From the NCBI GenBank assembly GCA_963989385.1, contig OZ022502.1, positions 51,329,454 through 51,393,453 on the forward strand: 64,000 nt of DNA. Direction: 5' to 3'. This document shows positions 24,121 through 35,819 of this stretch, piece by piece (position 1 is the first letter of the stretch; each line of letters begins with the position of its first letter). The notes under the pieces are model-generated. The model was not told where the DNA came from. It worked only from the letters and a program-made list of their open reading frames with translations, and made no database searches. The position numbers and the translations under genes are program-made. Source of the DNA: Ctena decussata. Lineage: Eukaryota > Mollusca > Bivalvia > Lucinida > Lucinidae.

Positions 24121-26007
24121 TGAGTCATTCTACAAAATTGAAGGAATTTGGGCTTTTTTGTTTTGCAAAAAATAACACAACTGATTTTGATTTGTTTTAT
24201 TTTAATCTCAACTCTGAATATTTAAGAACAATAAACCATTAATTTAGACAAGAGAATTTGCATAATAATACATGTTGGGTTGTTTTGATTGCTGCTCTGG
24301 TTTAAAATGTCATTCCTGTTACCACAACAAGAAACCTTATTTCCTAAACGAAATAATTAGCGTAGTTATTTTCTTCTTTCGTATTAAAAAGTTCCTGTTT
24401 AGACCTCCAATTTACAAACTTGTTAAATGGAAAACATATTTGTTACTAATAATATAATCAATAACTTACTATTTTACTGAAACAAAACGTTTTAAGAGAA
24501 ATGCCATCAAATCTATTTTGAGAAATTGTAGGATGAGTATCTTCATTTTCTGCAAAAGGTAGCTGCAGGCATCGACTTTCAAACTGGTAAATAAATGCTA
24601 CAGCAGAACATTGGATTAATTTATATATTGAGCAAAAGTTGACTGGTAACAGGAATGACATTTGGTAACAGGAATGACAACAATAATTTTCAGCAATAAC
24701 ATAAATGACAATATGAATGATATTCAGTGACAAGAATGACAGCTAAACTGAAAGATGTTAAAATACCAAAAGTAACTTGTAATCTGACTAAAGTGAAATA
24801 GATATCTGGTGAATATGTTTTGGATAAAATAAGCTCTTAAAGGCTCAGAGTGACTGTTCAGTTTACATTTAAGGTGGTGATAATCACTAATTTGAGGCAA
24901 AGACAAAAATTTGCATAAAATGCTGAAAATTCAACAGACCTTCCCAAACATTAGAAGATGCCTTCTTTATGTAAAATGTGATTCAACCTGATAAAAGTGT
25001 ACTATTAATATTTCATCCCTGTTTCTTATTCTGTGGGTATGTGTCATCCCTGTTACTGCGGCCAACAACAGGCTATTTCATGCCGCTTAAAATGTTCTGT
25101 AAAAGACACGGCATATTCAAATTAGTCTAGTTGAAAGAACTATAAATGTCAAACACAAACATCTTTCATATTTTACATACTTAATTAAATTTAAAGTGTC
25201 ATTCCTGTTACTTTTGGTGGGTAACAGAGATGACAGTAACAGGGATGACGGTAACAGGAATGACAAAAAGTATGCAAACTCACACTTAGTTTGCTTTCTA
25301 GAGGCAAAAACTTAAAAATGTGTACACAATAATATTGATGTCTATCATACTTTTTCAGTGTTTGTATTTTTTTTTTTTTTTTTTGCAGCATTTTGTTTTT
25401 ATAGAAAGGTTGGTAACAGGGATGACATATTACCTGTCTTACTCACTACTTAATTTAGATAATTGTTTCATATATACCTCTTAGCAAACTTTGCATGAAA
25501 TAATTTAATATTTTTTATAAAATTGGCGCTCCTTACCTAACAAAAGTCCAGTGCAAGGTCATTTTCATGGGTAGTAACTCTGTCTAAACTACAACTGCAA
25601 CTGCGGTAACAGAGATGACACGAACTGCGGGACACACCAAAACCAACTTGACACGGCTTCAAATCAAAACCAATGCGTATACGACGCTTCTGTCATTGGT
25701 AGGTTTCTGTCTCAGACTTTCATCATGCTTCTATTTGTTTTGTTTATATTAGCACTTTTTGTCCAACTGAAGTTCAACTTTCACTATTTTGCAGTGGGAC
25801 AAGCAAATATAAGGGGGGTAACTCTTAATTTATTTAAAAATAAATATGAACAACTGCATTAACTAGCCCAGTCACTATCGCAAATGTTAGATATAAGGTC
25901 ACTTTAATTAAAACATACTACCAAAGGCAAGATACTTGAAATGGAAAAAAGGTATACAAGTATTTAGGCGAGGGACAGAAATTCCTCATCTTTTATAGAA
26001 TGACTCA
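24121..26007. mobile_element. 1887-bp TA-flanked element with iterated GTAACAGGGATGACA motif
   Basis: Ends TGAGTCATTCTACAAAA and its near complement (TTTTATAGAATGACTCA), flanked by TA on both sides. Host words resume as TTCGCATA/TATACGTCGTGAGCG, matching 19885-20000. Inside, a 15-bp motif GTAACAGRRATGACA occurs at least nine times in both orientations (about 24309, 24645, 24664, 25042, 25197, 25221, 25236, 25251, 25412, 25605); 25221-25265 is an exact head-to-tail triple. No transposase frame. A non-autonomous Tc1/mariner-type target preference is inferred. Confidence 0.8.
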
Positions 26008-26310
26008 TATATATACGTCGTGAGCGCTATTCGCATAGATGTTGTGACCGATCATGTGAAATACTGCCTACTCACACTGGTAGCTATCGCACAGTACAGA
26101 TGAATGAATGACCTGTGATTTTTGGCCTTTTCAACTGTAGATTTAAACAAATGTTTTATTTTAGATTTTTATGATTGCAATGGTTACTTTGAAAATGATT
26201 GACTAAGCGTAGACCAAGCTTTTTGTGAAAGCTATACTTGTAATATAATAGGTCTGGATTTCATCATTACCGTCATCTTCAAACTGGACCAGTGTAAAAA
26301 GTACATAATA

Positions 26311-26555
26311 TATGAGCCGCGACACGAGAAAACCAACAATGTGGTTGTGCGCCCAGCGCAGACTCAGATCAGCCTAGGCATTCACCCAGTCTGATCAGAC
26401 TCTTTGCTAAGTGCTTAAAGGGTAGCTGAGGGACTAAGCTACCTTCGTGCGGAAAGCGAAGACTCTGATCAGACTGGGCGGATGCTCAGGCTGATCTGAG
26501 TCTGCGCTGGACGCACGACCACATTGTTGGCCCTTTTGTCACGTCGCGGCTCATA
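26311..26555. mobile_element. GAGCCGCGACACGA MITE, copy 3
   Basis: Orthologous in position to copy 2 within the duplicated segment. The right half has accumulated changes (CCCTTTTGTCACGTCGCGGC). Confidence 0.9.
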
Positions 26556-27306
26556 TATATTGACTTGGTGCCAGGTACATTCCTTGGACGAACAACACCA
26601 TTGTGGTGTCACGCAAAAGTTAGGTACCAACTTGAAGACAATACACTGTATTTGTATACATTTGACTTAGCGGCAAAGACATGTATACTTGCACATATGA
26701 CAAATTACGTTGATTTATTTCAGAAATTGTCAAATAGAAAGCGTATAGTTTCTTAAACCAGCGCTATATATAGAGCAAAAAAATTCTGACATATCAGGTT
26801 CACATTTAAGTGGGAGTCTGACTAGGGGATCTCTTGTGGTCTAGTTTCTAATTATAACACCGCTGACATACGTTTTAATTTTATAAGTGGGCCATGTCGT
26901 GAGTCATCAAAGAACAATAAAACACCAGCATTAAGATGTAAATTAATAGAATCTTGGTCAACAGTGATTTGTAGCCCAATATATCGCTGGTTGGAGGTCA
27001 TTCATAAAGTGGATATATTACAAGCGCAAAGCGCGAGTGATGTATTTACTGACCAGTGCTGTATTGGGCAACAAGTAACTCGTAAGCAAGAATCCATTTC
27101 GATTCTAAAACGCAAGAAACGACGAAAACGCAAGTGTTTCCTTCAGATTTTTCCAGTTTTTCGCCATGATTACATGAAGAAATCCCGCCAACAACTGTGA
27201 CTGTAAGAAAGGGGTTTACATCTATTTCGAAAGTTTTTGATGTGAGAAAACGACGTTACACCGTCTATCCCTACGGAAATGAAAATTAACGTCACCAAAC
27301 GAACCA

Positions 27307-28340
27307 CAAGAATTCCGCGGAATGCTATGTCGCACCTGCACTGCACTTCCACAGTAGCAGAGGACATGGCCCACTGATGTTCCATGCAATATTTCAACCA
27401 AATGTACCAAGTGGTTCTGAAATAGAAGCTGATTTTGTTGTTTTTGCCATTTTTAATATAGGCAGCCATCTTGGATTCTCGACCTGGCTGAATTTTACCT
27501 TTATATGAAATTTGAAAACTATGTGGGCAATGGTTTTGGAGAAATTAATTGAACAGACTTTAACACCAGGGTTAACGTAAATGTGAACGTTTTTTGTTGC
27601 AATGGCAAACGTCTTGGATTCTCGACCTGGCTGAATTTGATCTTTCTGAAGCATTGCAGTCGGGTCATGCTTCATATAAAATTTAAGAACCATGGGTGCA
27701 GTGGTTTTGGAGAAATTAATTAAATATACACCTTAACGCCAGGGTTAACGTAAATGTGAGCGCTTTTTTGTTGCAATGGCCGCCATCTTGGATTCTTGAC
27801 CTGGCTGAATTTTACCATTTTGAAGTCTTGCAGTCTGGTCATGCTCCATATGGAATTTGAGAACAAAAGGTGTAGTGGTTTTTAATTAAATAGAATTTAA
27901 CGCCAGAGTTAACGTAAAATTTATGTGAACGAAAATTTGTTGCAATAGCGGCCATTTTGGATTCTCGACCTGGCTGATTTTTATCATTCTGAGGTCTTGC
28001 AGTCTGGTCATGCTCCATGTAAACTTTAAGAACAATGGGTACAGCGGTTTTTAATTTAATAGAATTTAACGCCAGGATTAACGTAAAATTAATGTGAACG
28101 GAAATCTGATGCAATGGTGGCCATCTTGGATTCTCGATCTGGCTGATTTTTGTCAGTCTGGGGTCTTGCAGTCTGGTCATGCTCCATATGAAATTTGAGA
28201 ACCATGGGTGCAGTTGTTTTGGAGAAATTAATATTAAACGCCAGGGTTAACTTAAATGTGAACGGACTGACGGACGGACGGACGGAATGACGGACGGAAA
28301 ACCGGACGCCTATATCGCACCTTGCTAAAGCAGGTGCGAC
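27307..28340 (-). mobile_element. Tandem-repeat element (~170-bp units, ~5 copies)
   Basis: Absent from the paralogous site (23055-23065 reads GAACCAAAATTACG), so its limits are CAAG at 27307 and GTGCGAC at 28340. Units of about 145-175 bp begin GGCCRCCATCTTGGATTCTC (27460, 27605, 27780, 27950, 28118). A GACGGACGGACGGAC stretch (about 28266-28300) and a GCACCTTGCTAAAGCAGGTGC hairpin close it. On the minus strand one end is palindrome ATTCCGCGGAAT, TC, CTTG, T, near the Helitron 3' form. It resembles bivalve pearl/HINE-type elements with central satellites (inference). Confidence 0.75.
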
Positions 28341-29405
28341 AAAAATGACATTGGAATGGCGCTAAATAATGTCACGCAAATCCGCCAAGTGATTTATCAG
28401 TAAATCGTCACGCAATACATCACTAGATTTTAACACTGGCCATATAAGCGACCAGTGTTAGAATGAAGGATATTTACTCTTTTGCAGTGAAATACCATAT
28501 TCTAATCGACTGTGATGAAAGCATTGATATATTCAAAAGCGCGAATCACGAGTGAAGAAGCCAGTATTCGTCACACCAGATGAATAATTTAGCCTACTGT
28601 AAAAAAATAATTTGATGTTTTGCAATAGCAAACTTTTGGGCCTGTACGCATGATCAGAATCATAGGTAGATACTCCAAAACAGCATTCAAATTACCGCAA
28701 CATTCAGAAAACTTTCATTTACAGTTGTAAAAATTGTCACCATGACGCAGCATGTGCAAGAAACAACAAAAAACAACAACAACAGAGGACCACCGGTCCT
28801 GTTAGCTCACCTGAGACCTCACTGTCAACAGACACAATTTGTCACTTCGCTCTTTTGTAACCAGTGGTTTTAGGGAAGTGCATATTTTTATTTTAAAATC
28901 TCAGTGACCTTGAGCATAGGTCAAAGAATAACCTTGACCTTTGGTGACCTTATGGTTTCATTTAATTAGCCATATTTTCCAAATCATTATTCTATTATTC
29001 TAGTTTTATATCCTGCCATTCATCACTGGTAAAACAGCCAAATGTTTGCAAGCTCCAATCCCACCCCCCCCCCCTCCACCCCAACCCCCACCTCCCAATG
29101 ACATACACACTTCTGACCTTGAAAATGGTATGAAGGTCATCTGCGTATCTTCCAAATGAAGTATCAATGCATAAGTGGTACAATTCTGTTTATATATGGT
29201 TGCAGGAAGCTACAATGGGGATCCACACATTAGGTAAATGCAATGAAAGCTATGTTTCCTGTCCCATATGAGCAAAATAAACTGCAGCTTGTTAATTCTG
29301 ATGTTGCAATCTGTTACATGTGTATTTTTGGGAAGTACGAAAATCAGAACAACAGTTGAGTTAGGCAAGAATGCCATCTCTCACCCATCTTCTTCAACAT
29401 TTTTC
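28341..29405. other. End of duplicate D2 and unassigned DNA
   Basis: 28341-28765 is duplicate D2. 28780-28990 holds a GGACCACCGGTCCTGTTAGC palindrome and TGACCTTGA-type words of dispersed repeats. The rest is unassigned, with a poly-C tract at 29063-29090. Confidence 0.5.
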
Positions 29406-29407
29406 TC

Positions 29408-30055
29408 GATTGATTGATTTATTGCTTTACGTCCACGGTAAACAGCTATGGTCACGTCGGGGCGGTCAGTTAACCTAACCACACTATTCCTGGGCAGGTT
29501 TAGACCTCTTAAGTGGTTAACCAGTACAAGTGCATATATTTTCACCAGAAGCTGACCACTGCCATTCTTGAATCAGCGGAAGGAGAAATGAAAGTACTGT
29601 AAAACACTTATTTTTGGCGGTTACTGAATTTTGGCGATATTGGCGGTTAAGGCAAAGAGCGCTACAATATAAGTCCGCCAATCTTACGTAGAATAAATGC
29701 ACATACATATGCACAACATTATGGAGGTTCATTTGATGAGTATTCTAGAATTTTGTTATACCTTTCCATTAAACTATACATTGTGGTATCCAATTAGAAT
29801 CTTCTCGATGAGGCGATTCTAATAGATGCCACAATGTATAGTTAAATAGAAAAGTTAAAAAAAATGTCACACAATTACATCAGATTTTCTTTAGCAACTG
29901 GAGCCATGGTACATCAAGACCGCCAAAATTAACATGCGCCAATATGTCATTTTCTTTAAACCGCGAAATTATGATACCGCAGATATTAAGTGTTTTACAG
30001 TATGTGGCCAGACCGGGTATCGAACCCAGGACTCTGACTCCCGTGCTCTATCGAC
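29408..30055 (-). mobile_element. tRNA-derived SINE split by a MITE
   Basis: Outside the insertion the sequence matches 49566-49838: CTTTACGTCCACGGTAAACA, GTCAGTTAACCTAACCACAC, CTTGAATCAGCGGAAGGAG, then GCCAGACCGGGTATCGAACC. On the minus strand the head is a tRNA-like promoter with B box GGTTCGATACCC. Interrupted at 29597-30000. Confidence 0.85.
29597..30000. mobile_element. 404-bp MITE inserted in a SINE, TA target duplication
   Basis: Terminal repeats CTGTAAAACACTTA / TAAGTGTTTTACAG, flanked by TA at 29595-29596 and 30001-30002. The uninterrupted SINE at 49.7 kb reads GAAAGTATGTGGCC at this point, an empty site. The interior has TTTTGGCGG words near both ends and a hairpin at about 29770-29850 (CTATACATTGTGG / CCACAATGTATAG). 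No coding capacity. A TA target fits Tc1/mariner. Confidence 0.93.
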
Positions 30056-30068
30056 CTTTACTTGAAAT

Positions 30069-30656
30069 GCTTGTCTGATACTCTGGAAGAACATGATGGT
30101 TAGTGTAGGTGGCAGATCCATTTATACCAACATGCAGTTGGTCAATGACACGGACACTCTTGCTGAGGAATAGCACGAACTAGAAGCCCTAGTTGACAGT
30201 CTTGACAAAACCTGTACAAGGTATAAAATGGAGATAAGTGCTTAGAGGACCAAACTTATGACAAACAGCGCCAATGGCATCCACAAAGATAAAGGTTAAA
30301 GGACAGAAGCTTGAATAGTTATAAGCTTCAAGTATCATTGTCTCAGATGCAAGCTCAAAACCCAAGGTACTCTAAAGGATTGCACAAGCTCTGACAAACT
30401 GAAGCAAATATGGAGAGATAACATCTTATCTCTTGGATCTTAGGTGAAACTCCTGTGCTTCCTCATATCCATACATGCACTTCTGTATGCCTGTGAGTCA
30501 TGGAACTTGACAGCGGTTACAGAGAAGAATGCAGGCATTTGAGACGAGATGCTATTGAAGGTTACTGAACATCTCATAGGACTGTCACTACTGAGAACGT
30601 TCACAGAAAGATCCAAGCAGCCACTGGCGAATATGACGAACTCCTGACCTTGGTCA
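30069..30656 (+). pseudogene. Dead LINE reverse transcriptase, 5' part
   Basis: With frameshifts and stops, the plus strand reads ISVGGRSIYTNMQLVNDTDTLAEE, then ELEALVDSLDKTCTRYKMEI, KTKLMTNSANG, CESWNL-like words and a C-terminal RRMQAFETRCY. This is the palm/thumb and C-terminal region of a non-LTR reverse transcriptase. The catalytic [Y/F]ADD is degenerate (VND). Continues at 32817 after a 2.2-kb insertion. Confidence 0.85.
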
Positions 30657-30658
30657 AA

Positions 30659-32816
30659 CTAGAAATATGTCCATAGGTCACGGATGCCCCCGCCCAGTGC
30701 CCTAAGTAAGATGGCGCCTTGTTTAAGGTACTGGCACTTGTAGCATAACTAGGTTCACAAAGGCAGACTTCTGTGGTACATGTTTTCATGATTTATTGTT
30801 TTCCCTGGGCAGATGTATTGTGCTTCTTGGATCAAGAGAAGTGTGGTGTGTGTGTGTTTGGGGGAAGGGTGGGGGTGGGTGGGTCATGACTGTGATATGT
30901 GATAACATTCTGTATCTTATCATAGAAATGGATGCCATGAAACTTTCCAAAAGAAATAGCCCGGAAACAAGTAACTTTTCAAAAAACTAACAAACGGAAA
31001 CCATTATTGTATGAAATGAAGTCGAAAAAGGGCCATAACTCCCACAATAATTGACGGATTTTACCCAACATCGAACTTGACCTGTATTTTATGATTATAT
31101 ACCTGTGTATAAAATAAGAATTCAATACACCAATTTTTTCAAAAGATAATGAACGGAAGCCATTTTTTCATACAAAATGAAGTCGAAAAGGGCCATAACT
31201 CCCACAATAATCGACGGAGTTTGCCCAACATCGAACTTGACCTGTATTTTATGATTATATACCTGTGTATAAAATAAGAACTCAATACACCAATGCTTTC
31301 AAAAGATATCGAACAGAAACCAGTCTTTCATACAAAATCAAGTCAAAAAGGGCCACAACTCCTACAATAATCGACGGATTTTGCCCAACATCGAACTTGA
31401 CCTGTATTTTATGATTATGTACCTGTGTATAAAATGTGAATTCCATACACCAATGCTTTCAAAAGATATCGAACGGAAACCACTTTTTCATACAAAATGT
31501 TGAAAAAGGGCCATAACTCCAACAATAATAGACGGATTTTGTCCAACATCGAACTTGACCTGTATTTTATGATTATATACCTGTGTATAAAATACAGTCA
31601 TTTGACCTATTCCGACGCACGTTTTAGTCGACCGTGCGCTACAGTCTAAATACACTGTCATTTTTTAATTTATTTGTGTCAGTAAATAAATAAATGCCTC
31701 TTGTTTAAGGCACTTTGTTTGGGTTCACAAACTATTTGAGGAAGATAGGGAAATCTGATGACAACCAGACGTTGTCTTTTATCCTATTTCGACGCACCTT
31801 CTTTTATTCCGGTGGATCTGTAAATTTTTCACAATACATCAAAAGAACCACCGAGGAGCGCCCAAAACGTAAACTGTCGGATTACTAGCTCGATGAAAGA
31901 TGACTTAATGCAAACAAATGTTTATTTGACATAATTGATTATTTAAAACATCTGATTATGCACACGGCTTCACTGAAAAATTATTTCGGTGATTCAGTGC
32001 CCGTAAGTACAATGTTTGATATTTTTATCCAGGATTCTATGATAAATAACAATTCAAAATAAAGCCTAATGGAGTTTTACTTACATATTCAAATTGCATG
32101 ACGAGAATGCAGCACTAATATGGATTTTAGAACTCAGAGACATTCCCCAAATACACAATCCGCCGGAATAGGCTAAATGAGCTAACAAATTAAAATTTCA
32201 ATAAACCTCAGTAACTGATTTTATTTCATTTTGATATTTATCGGTTCAGATAGCTAATAAAATGAGCAATCGACAGACATATAGGTTTACGACATATTTG
32301 TTTACGCAAATATTGTCCGACCCTATTTTCACAGTTGGCCTGAAAACATCTGTCATTTTTCCTGTTAAATATGCTTTTCCAGCCCATTTTTAACTCAGTT
32401 TTCCGTATCTTTGATTGATAAATGAGATCCTTACTATATGTGGGTTTGACAAATAAATATTGAAAGTAATTACCTAAAAATCATTTCGCTTCTAGCTTGT
32501 TTCGTTGCAGAGAAAGAAACAGGATACACCGGAATAGGTGAATCCACCGGAATAGGTCAAATGAGTGTATGAATTCAATACACCAATGCTTTCAAAAGAT
32601 ATCGAACGGAAACCGTTTTTTCATACAAAATGAAGTCGAAAAAGGGCCATAACTCCCACAATAATAGACGGATTTTACCCAACACCGAACTTGACCTGTA
32701 TCTTATGATTATATACCTGTGCATAAAATATGAATTCAATCCACCATTGTTTTCAAAAGATATTGAACGGAAACCATTTCGTACGGGGACGTACGTACGG
32801 ACAGCGGTGATGCGAA
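30659..32816 (-). mobile_element. Helitron-like tandem-repeat element inserted in the LINE
   Basis: It splits the LINE between codons for LLTLVK and LRCFGHV. Its left end (CTAGAAATATGTCCATAGG) is, on the minus strand, a short imperfect hairpin then ATATTT, CTAG, T, as at 23476. It holds about five ~160-bp units with GGGCCATAACTCC and CCCAACATCGAACTTGACC (about 31026, 31187, 31347, 31505 and 32643). A 973-bp MITE sits between the fourth and fifth units. The right end has a GGGGACGTACGTACGGACAG stretch. No helicase or Rep frame, so non-autonomous. Confidence 0.75.
31595..32567. mobile_element. 973-bp MITE, TA target duplication
   Basis: Ends CAGTCATTTGACCTATTCCG and CGGAATAGGTCAAATGAGTG, flanked by TA at 31593-31594 and 32568-32569. 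Other units of the host array read TATAAAATATGAATTC without interruption, giving the empty site. CCGGAATAGG words recur inside near the right end. No transposase frame. Confidence 0.92.
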
Positions 32817-33020
32817 ACTGAGATGCTTTGGCCATGTCTCAAGGCCTTCTGACAATTCTGCAGCCCACAATGAAAGGAAAAAGAAGAGGTAGACAGAAGA
32901 AGAGGTGGGAAGACAATACTGAAGGTGGACAGGGATAGACTGCTAGCTCAGCAAGGCCAGCTTAAGACAGGACTAGGTGGAAATGGATAGTTAAAAAGTC
33001 CTCTGGTGCCCCAATGACCT
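32817..33020 (+). pseudogene. Dead LINE, 3' part
   Basis: Reads LRCFGHVSRPSDNSA, then after a +1 shift KGKRRGRQKKRWEDN, the R-W-x-GH and G-R-x-x-x-RW-x-D signature at the C-terminus of many invertebrate LINE ORF2 proteins. Joining 30656 to 32817 restores the usual order. Stops and a frameshift make it dead. Confidence 0.85.
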
Positions 33021-35819
33021 TGCAAGGTTATGGAATTGACTCAAATGGACTAGATGAAAATCAGTTTAAACCTTATCCAATTACTGGCCTTCTAATAACA
33101 ACAAACACTTTTACATTCAATTCAAAATTTATTTACAACTAAACAGACAAAATATTGTTACACTTGAGAATGACTCTAGATGTTAATGAAAATGCACTGA
33201 TGTTTTAAACACACTTGTTACTGTTTTATGAATGGAATCTGCAATTACAGTTCTTGTAACTGGTATTACAATATTTTTAATGAAACAAAAATGGTTTTGC
33301 ATGAATGAAACAAAGTTGATATTTGAGCCTGAACATAAGAAACGGTATCTTTCAGCCTGTGCAAACAGTGAAGATGCAGATCATACTGAGCACAATATTT
33401 TCAAAAGAGAAATGCCCCATGTTAACGTGTAAGGGTACACCTTTATGTTTTTACACAATTTTTACAAAGAGAAATCGATTTTGTAACAACCTAGTTGGTT
33501 CAATGAATAGCTAAATCCTACAAAGAGGTCTACTCTTAAAGGAAAGAATTTGCTCCTAGAGGAGCAAGTTCTTTCCTTTATGAGTTGACCCTATTGAAAA
33601 GGGAAGCAAAAATGAAAATGGCAGAATTACTTCCCATAAAAGTGTACCCATTCACCTTAAACTACTTCACTAGTATATAAGCAATCTGAACAGGTCTTGG
33701 CTATTCTATAATCATTTTCTAGGATTCCTAGATTACCGCGCAAACAAGGAATGAGTAAATGAACTCCTGTTTAACATTCTTCCAACACACAGGCCATACA
33801 GAGATGGAACCTTGGTTTAAAATCTCCATCCCAAAGACCTGCAAACAAGGAAGACACTGATCAGATAGCACAGTCTGATCTCAGTCCTCACTGTGTGAAC
33901 ATGCCCAAAAGCCCAATTTCTCATCACATGACTCAGTCATTTTAATGTGATAGAAAATATACAAGAACGTTTCTCACTACTGAAAACAAAAAATATATTA
34001 ATGTGAAATCAGAAAAACGATTTTGCATTTCAAATGAAAATTTACATCCTTGCAAATGATGTTGATTCAATACACTGTCCTATGAAATAATTTCCATAGA
34101 TACATACATCCAACTTTCTTACAACTAAAATATGCCTAATATACAACACTGCCCCAGGGAAGGGCATTTTTTGGTGCCAAATAAAACTTTTTTCCAATTC
34201 CCAAACAATAATGTTATGGTATCTCTACAAGCTCCCATCAAGAAGGCAGTTCTACAGAGAGACCACAAAATATGTCTTGGTATAAAAAAAGGTGAAAAGT
34301 CCCAAATAACATCCAAATTGTTAACTTATTATGAACTCTGTAAAAAGTGTTAGTCCTTCAGACCATTTGTCAAACAAGACACACAGTAAAAGAAGCAGTT
34401 AGAAAAGCTATTCTGTTTAAAATACAACTGATAATACAGCAAACTATAGCTACTAACCTACAGATTTTTTGCCAACCCAATTAGCCCAATTTTTTTTACA
34501 ATTTGCAACAGCACACCAAACAAGCCTAGTCAGGAAGATGCTTTCTGCAAAACTATAACAATGATGACTGGACTAGATTGCTCTGAGGACTGCTTCTGGC
34601 TTTCTTTTCCACAGAACCGACCTCCAAAATAAAGATCAGATGGCCTCGACTCGGAGTATTCAGGAAAACAAAACAATGCCCAAGCAAGATAACACTGCAT
34701 CACTGTTACATTAAATTTAGTGTCCAGTCATTCACTGGAGATGTATAACAGAAAGCACTCTGTATAAGGCTCAAATGGCTGACACACATAAAGCACCAAA
34801 CGCAACAAAAACATGAAATAATGCACTGAAAGCTCTTGCTTGACAGGACAGATGTATAGGTTTGTCAGTTTTCCCATTCACTTATACCCTATCTTCCTTG
34901 CATGCCCCTACACTTATGCTTTTCAGGTGCCATGCTGGAATTGGACTAATCCAGTATGATCCATAAAACTGCTGACACACAGGGCAGACCCAAATCAGCC
35001 TGCTCCTTCAGAGCAGACTGATCTTGGTCTAGACAGTCACCTCACATATTCCACATTTCTCTCCCAGTATTTGGGCCATTTCTACTTTGAGTATGAATGA
35101 TGTTCAAGAAAAGACTTTTTGAGACATCAGTAAAGTCAAACCAGTCTTTAAGGGTCACTCAAGGGGGCATCCAAAAGAAATGGCTGCTTAAGCCACCTTA
35201 AAACAGGTTCATTTGCACTGTATTTTGTTTCAAGTGCACCCCACCCCCTACTCCCCAAAAAGCTCAGGTTTTCAAAACAGACCAATTACTACACACCTAT
35301 ACACAACAATGAAACAAAATGCAACAGTGAACTGTGACTTTCTATTATGGCAGCTTCCTGACTGTTAATATTAAATTAAATATACAACTCAAAGCTCCAG
35401 ATAATTGTGATTTTGACGAGAATTCTGAGATGTTTTCTTCTCTGTGGCAATTAATACTGCCTCTACATGTAAAACCTGTCTTTAGCAATCACATGTTGGA
35501 ACTACGAAGGCTGCATGTCTGTCAGAATTGAAAATGTTTTTTAGGGTATATCTGATCTCTTAGGGCAGGTTTTTGCTTAACATGTTTTGTGGACCATGAA
35601 GAAAACATTAGCTCAAAACTATCTTAATTTTCTCATGTTATCTGGTGCTTTGAATAACTCGGCCTTTTGACTTCAATTGATCACAGTACGTTGTAACAAG
35701 TAGAAGCTACAATAAAACATGTCCTGGTTTTATACGGACTCCTATCTCACAGGATAAAACACAGATGGAGCCCTTTGTGGAAAAACATACAGCAATTAAT
35801 AGTCTAATGTGCTTAAGTA
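33021..35819. other. Unassigned DNA with small repeats
   Basis: No gene supported. 33525-33665 is a GGAAAGAATTTGCTCCTAGA hairpin repeat whose relatives lie at 14290-14400, 37500-37640, 45463-45712 and 49195-49325. 33770-33860 is a partial MetaSINE on the minus strand. 34965-35050 carries CTGATCAG-family fragments. The rest is AT-rich; it could hold UTR sequence but nothing shows it. Confidence 0.45.

Larger units (their letters stand above)
26015..28765 (+). repeat. Segmental duplicate D2
   Basis: Second copy of 19885-23470, same orientation, several percent diverged by eye. It lacks the foldback element (empty site 26748-26760) and has an extra tandem-repeat element at 27307-28340. The two copies therefore date events relative to each other. 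Confidence 0.85.
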
